Assembly (NCBI RefSeq): GCF_004364245.1
Contig: NZ_SOAV01000002.1
Span: 372,001 to 436,000 of the forward strand
DNA length: 64,000 nucleotides
Source: Streptomyces sp. BK208
GTDB lineage: Bacteria; Actinomycetota; Actinomycetes; Streptomycetales; Streptomycetaceae
Direction: 5' to 3'
A program made the translations under genes and the position numbers. Below, in pieces: positions 58,879-64,000 of the stretch; position 1 is the stretch's first letter, and each line of letters opens with the position of its first letter. The notes beneath the pieces were generated by a model. The model ran no database searches, was not told the DNA's origin, and was given only the letters and a program-made list of their open reading frames with translations.

Positions 58879-59853
58879 GTGGCCACCGCCGCCCGACGCA
58901 CCGCCGCCCGCTCCGCCGAAGCCTCCGCGCCCTCTCCCGCGCCGTCGACCGCGCCCGCCACCGTGCCGCCCGTCACCGCGCGGCCCACGGCGCCCGTCGC
59001 CGCCGGACTCGCGCTCGCCGTTCTCGCCACCCTCGTCTGGTCCGGCAGCTTCGTCACCTCGCGGGCCCTCGGGGACAGCGTGCCGCCCGTCCAGCACGCG
59101 TTCTGGCGCTGGGTGGTGGCCCTCGCCGTCGTCGCCCCCTTCGGGGCCCGGCGGGCCTGGCGGCAGCGCGCGCTGATCCGGCGCCACCTCGGCTTCGTGG
59201 TCCTCGCCTCCCTGCTCGGCGTGACCGTCTACAACACCCTGGTCAACCAGGCCGGCGTCACCACACCCGCCGCCAACATGGGCATGATCATGGCGGCGTC
59301 ACCGGTGCTGATGGCCCTCTGGGAACGGGCGGGCGGCGTCCGGCTCGGCGCCCGCCGGATCGCCGGGCTGGTCGTCGCCTGCGCGGGCGTCCTGCTGCTC
59401 GTCGGCGGGGACGGGGCGGACTTCTCGGCCGGTGACCTGTGGATGATCGCCGCCGCCTGCTGCTTCGGGTCGTACAGCGCCCTGCTGCGGCGCAGGCCCG
59501 AGGGGCTGGACGGGGCCGGCTTCCTCTTCACCACGTTCCTGTTCGGCACGGTCCTGCTGCTCCCCGCCCAGGGCGTCAGCCTCGCCGTCCAGGGCGGTTT
59601 CCACCCGACGCCGGGCACCGTCTGGCCGCTGCTGTACGTCGGCGTCGCCTCCTCCGCCGTCGCCTTCTTCGCCTGGAACAAGGCGATCTCCCTGATCGGC
59701 CCGTCCCGCGCCGGAGTCGTCTACTACCTCCAGCCGGTGTGCGTCGCCCTCCTGTCCTGGGCCCTGCTCGCCGAACCGACCGGCTGGACGCAGGCGGGCT
59801 GCATGGCGCTGATCCTCGCGGGCGTCGTCCTCGGCGCGGGCGCCCGCGGGTAG
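58879..59853 (+). CDS. EamA/DMT-family transporter (second)
   Basis: 324 aa. GTG 58879 follows AGGAAAGGACCTTC. An Ala/Pro/Ser-rich N-terminus of about 40 residues precedes ten membrane helices: GLALAVLATLVWSGSFVTSR, FWRWVVALAVVAPFGARRA, LGFVVLASLLGVTVYNTLVN, ANMGMIMAASPVLMALWER, IAGLVVACAGVLLLVGGDGA and VYYLQPVCVALLSWALLAEP. It is distinct in sequence from the previous EamA gene, which lies 33 bp upstream in the same direction, and is followed by a LysR gene after 9 bp; the three may form one unit. The substrate is unknown. Confidence 0.9.
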   Translation: MATAARRTAARSAEASAPSPAPSTAPATVPPVTARPTAPVAAGLALAVLATLVWSGSFVTSRALGDSVPPVQHAFWRWVVALAVVAPFGARRAWRQRALIRRHLGFVVLASLLGVTVYNTLVNQAGVTTPAANMGMIMAASPVLMALWERAGGVRLGARRIAGLVVACAGVLLLVGGDGADFSAGDLWMIAAACCFGSYSALLRRRPEGLDGAGFLFTTFLFGTVLLLPAQGVSLAVQGGFHPTPGTVWPLLYVGVASSAVAFFAWNKAISLIGPSRAGVVYYLQPVCVALLSWALLAEPTGWTQAGCMALILAGVVLGAGARG

Positions 59854-59862
59854 GTTGCCGCC

Positions 59863-60795
59863 ATGGCCGACTGGGACATCCGCAAGCTGCGGATCCTGCG
59901 CACGCTGCGGGAGAGGGGCACGGTGACCGCGACGGCCGAGGCGCTGCACATGACGCCGTCCGCCGTGTCCCAGCAGCTGACCAACCTCTCCAGACAGCTC
60001 GGCGTGGAGCTGCTGCGGGCGCAGGGCAGACGGGTCCGGCTGACGGACGCGGCCCGGCTGGTGCTGCGGCACGCGGAGCCGGTGTTCGAGCAACTGGAGC
60101 GCGCCGACGCCGAGCTGGCGGCCCACGTGCGGGGCGAGGCGGGCGAGGTCAGGGTAGGCGCCTTCTCCACCGCCGTGCCCGCCCTCGTCGTCCCGGCCGT
60201 CATCGCCCTGCGCGCCACGCACCCCGGGATCACGGTGCGGGTGCGGGAGGCCGAGGCGCAGGAGGCGTACGAGCTGCTGGCCGCCGGGGACGTCGACCTC
60301 GCGCTGTCGCTGGCCGCGCAGGCACCGAGCGCCGTCGACGCGCGCTTCACCCGCGTCCCGCTGCTCGCCGACCCGCTGGACGTCGCCCTCCCCTGCGGCC
60401 ATCCGCTGGCCCGCGCGGAGCCGCTGCGGCTGGCCGACCTTGCCGCCGAAGCGTGGATCTTCGGCGGCAGCGGACCCTGGTCCGACATCACCCGCGGAGC
60501 CTGCGAGGCCGCCGGGTTCCGGCCGCACCAGGGGCACGCGGCGGCCGGCTGGCCCGCGATCCTCGCCATGGTCGAGGCGGGCATGGGCGTCGCCCTGGTG
60601 CCGCGCATGGCGGCCGTGCCCCGGGCCGGGGTGGTGATGCGCGAACTGCGCGCCGACCGCCCCGTCCGGCACGTCGTGGCGGCCGTGCGCAGGGGCGCGG
60701 AGGAGGGCACCGCGGTGGCCAGGGTGCTGGACGCGCTGCGCGGATCCGCCGCACCCCGCTCCGACGGACCACAGACCCCGCCGGGCGCCGGGTAG
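59863..60795 (+). CDS. LysR-family transcription regulator
   Basis: 310 aa. N-terminal winged helix: IRKLRILRTLRERGTVTATA, EALHMTPSAVSQQLTNLSRQ and LGVELLRAQGRRVRLTDAAR, then a coiled linker. The effector domain starts at about 92 (VRVGAFSTAVPALVVPAVIA, LRATHPGITVRVREAEAQEA, GHPLARAEPLRLADLAAEAW, IFGGSGPWSDITRGACEAAG, VEAGMGVALVPRMAAVPRAG). It probably controls the EamA gene 9 bp upstream or an unlinked target. A 29-bp tandem duplication covers its stop codon. Confidence 0.9.
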   Translation: MADWDIRKLRILRTLRERGTVTATAEALHMTPSAVSQQLTNLSRQLGVELLRAQGRRVRLTDAARLVLRHAEPVFEQLERADAELAAHVRGEAGEVRVGAFSTAVPALVVPAVIALRATHPGITVRVREAEAQEAYELLAAGDVDLALSLAAQAPSAVDARFTRVPLLADPLDVALPCGHPLARAEPLRLADLAAEAWIFGGSGPWSDITRGACEAAGFRPHQGHAAAGWPAILAMVEAGMGVALVPRMAAVPRAGVVMRELRADRPVRHVVAAVRRGAEEGTAVARVLDALRGSAAPRSDGPQTPPGAG

Positions 60796-60830
60796 CGCTC
60801 GAGACCCCGCCGGGCGCCGGGTAGCGCTCG
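60773..60830. repeat. 29-bp tandem duplication over the LysR stop codon
   Basis: The unit AGACCCCGCCGGGCGCCGGG followed by TAGCGCTCG occurs at 60773-60801 and again, identical, at 60802-60830. The first copy carries the final codons and TAG of the LysR gene. Confidence 0.95.
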
Positions 60831-60954
60831 GCAGACGGCCGCCCCCCCTGCTGCGGGAGCGGCCGGCCGGGCGGCGCGGATCGCGCGTGCGGCGGGCCCG
60901 GACGGGGCTCGGCCCCCCCGGGCCGGCGCGACGGCCCGCCGCACCGGGACGAGC

Positions 60955-60987
60955 GAGGGGCGCCCGGCGCGACGCCGGACGCCCCTC
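60955..60987. terminator. Terminator between LysR and pepN
   Basis: GAGGGGCG-C-CCGGCG (60955-60969), loop CGA, CGCCGG-A-CGCCCCTC (60973-60987): a 14-bp stem with one C-A mismatch. It lies 15 bp after the pepN stop on the minus strand. Confidence 0.82.
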
Positions 60988-61001
60988 GGTGTGCGTACCG
61001 C

Positions 61002-63575
61002 CTACTCGGCCGCCGCCGCGTCGGCCGCCTGGGCCTTCAGGGCGCGCTCCACGCCCGCGCGGGACTCCGAGACCAGCCGGCGCAGGGCCGCGTTCGGACC
61101 GGCGGAGGCCAGCCACGCGTCCGTGCGCTCCAGGGTCTCCTGGGACACCTGCACCGCCGGGTACAGGCCGACCGCGATCTGCTGGGCCATCTCGTGCGAA
61201 CGGGACTCCCAGACGCCCTCAAGCGCCTCGAAGTACCGCTCCGTGTACCCCGCCAGCAGCTCGCGCTGGTCGGTCTGCACGAAGCCGGCGATGACCGCCT
61301 CCTGGACGGCGTTGGGCAGCTTGTCGGACTCCACGACCGACTCCCATGCCTCCGCCTTGGCCGCCTCGGTCGGGCGGGCGGCCCGCGCGGTGGCCGCGTG
61401 GCGCTCACCGGCGGCGGTCCTGTCCCGCTCGTACTCGGCGGCGATCTCCGAACCGCCGAACCGGCCCACGGCCGCGAGACGCTGCACGAACGCCCAGCGC
61501 AGCTCGGTGTCGACGGCCAGGCCCTCGATCGTCTGCCTGCCGTCGAGCAGGGCGTCGAGCAGGTCCAGCTGCTCCGGCGTCCTGGCCGTCGCCGCGAACG
61601 CCCGCGCCCACGCGAGCTGGTGGTCGCTGCCCGCCTCGGCGGCCCGCAGGTGGGCCAGCGTGGCCTCGGTCCAGCGGGTGAGCAGCGTCTCGCGGGCGGT
61701 GGGGGCGGCGTACTGGTCGATGGCCAGCTTCACCTGGCGGTGCAGCGACTGCACGACACCGATGTCGGACTCCTTGCCGACGCCGGACAGCACCAGCGAC
61801 AGGTAGTCGCGGGTCGCCAGCTCGCCGTCGCGGGTCATGTCCCACGCCGACGCCCAGCACAGGGCGCGCGGCAGCGACTCGGTGAAGTCGCCCAGGTGCT
61901 CGGTGACCACCGCGAGGGACTGCTCGTCCAGGCGGACCTTCGCGTACGACAGGTCGTCGTCGTTCAGGAGCAGCACCGCCGGGCGGGCCTTGCCGACCAG
62001 CGCCGGTACGGCCGTCAGCTCGCCGTCCACGTCCAGCTCGACGCGGTCCCCGCGCACCAGCTTGCCGTCGCCGTCGAGGTCGTAGGCGCCGATCGCGATC
62101 CGGTGCGGGCGCAGGGTCGGCTCGCCCTTGGCACCGGCCGGGAGCGCCGGGGCCTCCTGGCGGATCGCGAAGGACGTGACGACACCGTTCGCGTCCGTCT
62201 CGATCTCCGGGCGCAGCACGTTGATGCCGGCCGTCTCCAGCCACGCCTTCGACCAGGTCTTCAGGTCGCGCCCCGAGGTCTCCTCCAGCGCGCCCAGCAG
62301 GTCGGACAGCCGGGTGTTGCCGAAGGCGTGGCGCTTGAAGTACGCCTGCACGCCCCGGAAGAACGCGTCCTCACCGACGTAGGCGACGAGCTGCTTGAGC
62401 ACGCTGGCGCCCTTGGCGTACGTGATGCCGTCGAAGTTGACGAGCACGTCGTCCAGGTCGCTGATGTCCGCCATGATCGGGTGCGTGGACGGCAGCTGGT
62501 CCTGCCGGTACGCCCAGGTCTTCATCTGGTTGGCGAACGTCGTCCACGAGTGCGGCCACTTCGAGCCGGGCGCGTCGGCCTGGCAGGCGGCCTCGGCGTA
62601 GGTGGCGAACGACTCGTTGAGCCACAGGTCGTTCCACCACTCCATGGTGACCAGGTCGCCGAACCACATGTGCGCCAGCTCGTGCAGGATCGTCGCCGCC
62701 CGCGCCTCGTACGCGGCGTCGGTCACCTTGGAGCGGAACACGTACTGGTCGCGGATGGTCACCGCGCCCGCGTTCTCCATCGCGCCCGCGTTGAACTCCG
62801 GCACGAAGAGCTGGTCGTACTTCTTGAAGGGGTACGGGTAGTCGAACTTCCCCTGGAACCAGTCGAAGCCCTGCCGGGTCACCTCGAAGATCGCGTCCGA
62901 GTCGAGGTGCTCGGCCAGCGAGGGACGGCAGTAGATGCCGAGCGGCACCGACTGGCCGTCCTTCTCGTACACGCTGTGCACCGAGTGGTACGGGCCGACG
63001 ATCAGCGCCGTGATGTACGACGAGATGCGCGGGGTCGGCTCGAAGACCCAGACGTTCTCCTGGGGCTCCGGGGTCGGCGAGTTGGAGACGACCGTCCAGC
63101 CCTCGGGGGCCCGCACGGTGAACTGGAACGTCGCCTTCAGGTCCGGCTGCTCGAAGCTCGCGAAGACGCGGCGCGCGTCCGGCACCTCGAACTGGGTGTA
63201 GAGGTAGGCCTGGTCGTCGACCGGGTCGACGAACCGGTGCAGGCCCTCACCGGTGTTGGTGTACGCGCAGTCGGCGACCACCCGCAGGACGTTGCGCCCC
63301 GGCAGCAGCTCCGCGAGGGCGATGCGGGAGTCCCGGAAGACCTCGGCGGGATCGAGGGAGTCGCCGTTCAGCGTCACCTCGTGGACCGTCGGCGCCACCA
63401 GGTCGATGAAGGACGCGCCGCCGCCCTCGGCGACGTCGAAGCGCACCGTGGTCGCGGACCGGTAGGTGCCGCCCTCCTGCGCGCCGGTGAGGTCGAGATC
63501 GATCTCGTACGAGTCAACGGTCAGCAGCGTCGCCCGCTGCCGCGCCTCTTCGCGAGTCAGGTTTGTGCCAGGCAC
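61002..63575 (-). CDS. pepN: Aminopeptidase N (M1 metallopeptidase)
   Basis: 857 aa, a zinc exopeptidase removing N-terminal residues from peptides. GAMEN substrate motif (FVPEFNAGAMENAGAV), zinc motif HELAH at 298-302 and the third ligand Glu321 in WWNDLWLNESFATYAEA. The N-terminal beta saddle has DLDLTGAQEGGTYRSATTVR and YTNTGEGLHRFVDPVDDQAY. The C-terminal ERAP1-like helical domain has QVKLAIDQYAAPTARETLLT and LAVDTELRWAFVQRLAAVGR. No signal peptide, so cytoplasmic. The start GTG 63575 reads MPGTNLTREEARQRATLLTV. It resembles the S. lividans aminopeptidase N. It is monocistronic with a terminator. Confidence 0.97.
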   Translation of the reverse strand: MPGTNLTREEARQRATLLTVDSYEIDLDLTGAQEGGTYRSATTVRFDVAEGGGASFIDLVAPTVHEVTLNGDSLDPAEVFRDSRIALAELLPGRNVLRVVADCAYTNTGEGLHRFVDPVDDQAYLYTQFEVPDARRVFASFEQPDLKATFQFTVRAPEGWTVVSNSPTPEPQENVWVFEPTPRISSYITALIVGPYHSVHSVYEKDGQSVPLGIYCRPSLAEHLDSDAIFEVTRQGFDWFQGKFDYPYPFKKYDQLFVPEFNAGAMENAGAVTIRDQYVFRSKVTDAAYEARAATILHELAHMWFGDLVTMEWWNDLWLNESFATYAEAACQADAPGSKWPHSWTTFANQMKTWAYRQDQLPSTHPIMADISDLDDVLVNFDGITYAKGASVLKQLVAYVGEDAFFRGVQAYFKRHAFGNTRLSDLLGALEETSGRDLKTWSKAWLETAGINVLRPEIETDANGVVTSFAIRQEAPALPAGAKGEPTLRPHRIAIGAYDLDGDGKLVRGDRVELDVDGELTAVPALVGKARPAVLLLNDDDLSYAKVRLDEQSLAVVTEHLGDFTESLPRALCWASAWDMTRDGELATRDYLSLVLSGVGKESDIGVVQSLHRQVKLAIDQYAAPTARETLLTRWTEATLAHLRAAEAGSDHQLAWARAFAATARTPEQLDLLDALLDGRQTIEGLAVDTELRWAFVQRLAAVGRFGGSEIAAEYERDRTAAGERHAATARAARPTEAAKAEAWESVVESDKLPNAVQEAVIAGFVQTDQRELLAGYTERYFEALEGVWESRSHEMAQQIAVGLYPAVQVSQETLERTDAWLASAGPNAALRRLVSESRAGVERALKAQAADAAAAE

Positions 63576-63687
63576 GCGGTCATCTCCTCGTTATGTGTGG
63601 GTTGCGTCATCCTTCCACGTGATCCGCGCCGGGCGCGATGTCCGTTTCCCGCCGGTGCCCGGCTTCCGCGCGCGCGAGCCTGGGGCC

Positions 63688-64000
63688 ATGAACGGCTACA
63701 CCGCACACCCCATCCCCGCGGCCACCCTCCGGGAACTGCGCCTCGCCGACGACGCGGGCCGCACCCCCGCACCCGTGACCGACGACGAGGGCGGCGCGCC
63801 CCTGCGCTGCTGCCTGCGCCACAGCCGGGCCGGCGAGAGGATCACGCTGGTCTCCTACGCCCCGCTGCGCCGCTGGGCGGCGAGGACGGGCGCCGACCCG
63901 GGCGCCTACGACGAACAGGGCCCGGTCTTCGTGCACGCCGAGGAGTGCCCGGGGCCGGACACGGACCGCCTCCCCTTCACCGGCTCGCACCGCATCGTGC
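63688..64000 (+). CDS. DUF1203-domain protein, 3' end cut by window
   Basis: The first 104 codons are visible, from ATG 63688. The translation MNGYTAHPIPAATLRELRLA, RCCLRHSRAGERITLVSYAP, EQGPVFVHAEECPGPDTDRL fits DUF1203, a small cytoplasmic protein family of unknown function with a conserved Cys and an FxHxxxC-type stretch (VFVHAEEC). It diverges from pepN with 112 bp between starts. The remaining part lies outside the window. Confidence 0.75.
   Translation, partial: MNGYTAHPIPAATLRELRLADDAGRTPAPVTDDEGGAPLRCCLRHSRAGERITLVSYAPLRRWAARTGADPGAYDEQGPVFVHAEECPGPDTDRLPFTGSHRIV

Overview
High-GC actinobacterial chromosomal DNA, almost certainly Streptomyces. It carries two chaplins, a MelC-type tyrosinase pair, SsbB next to two dynamin-like GTPases, an EttA ABC-F protein, and a chitosan-oligosaccharide (csn) operon headed by a ROK repressor. 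Gene content and order recall, from memory and unchecked, the S. coelicolor stretch from about chpF/chpG and melD down to pepN, read in reverse. No phage, integrase, IS element or CRISPR array was recognised.

Left part (1-9.3 kb), cell surface and exopolysaccharide: a leftward coupled set (GT4 glycosyltransferase, polyprenyl-phosphate sugar transferase, O-antigen-ligase-like polymerase cut by the window edge). Then chaplin chpF, three small secreted proteins of unknown role, the tyrosinase chaperone/enzyme pair, and a second chaplin (chpG) facing melC2 across a strong terminator. A DUF2087 protein follows.

9.3-21.5 kb, growth, division and translation: a D-2-hydroxyacid dehydrogenase, tRNA-Arg(UCU), dynA-dynB, ssbB, a thioester-domain LAETG surface protein, a small secreted cysteine protein with a chitin-binding (CBM14-like) pattern, and the coupled set ettA - hotdog thioesterase - unknown. 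21.5-30.3 kb: a leftward FtsX/MacB-type ABC system with two unequal permeases, a group II truncated haemoglobin and a PCMT-like methyltransferase.

30.3-41.6 kb, a seven-gene leftward signalling island: a GlnX-like membrane protein, a GlnH-like amino-acid-binding protein, a coiled-coil protein, a PknG-type kinase, a PP2C phosphatase, a VWA protein and an FHA protein. It looks like the mycobacterial GlnX-GlnH-PknG amino-acid sensor enlarged with a phosphatase and phosphopeptide-reading parts.

41.8-48.6 kb is the csnR-E-F-G-H-K operon (uptake and breakdown of glucosamine oligosaccharides), with a perfect 13-bp palindrome in front of csnR. 48.8-50.8 kb: an MscS channel and an HNH protein. 50.8-53.9 kb is a coupled leftward cluster of a small secreted protein, a membrane protein, an ABC permease and an ATPase. 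54.3-64 kb holds a small repeat protein coupled to malQ, a membrane peptide, a MarR regulator diverging from an EamA exporter over an inverted-repeat operator, a second EamA exporter, a LysR regulator, pepN, and the start of a DUF1203 gene cut by the right edge.
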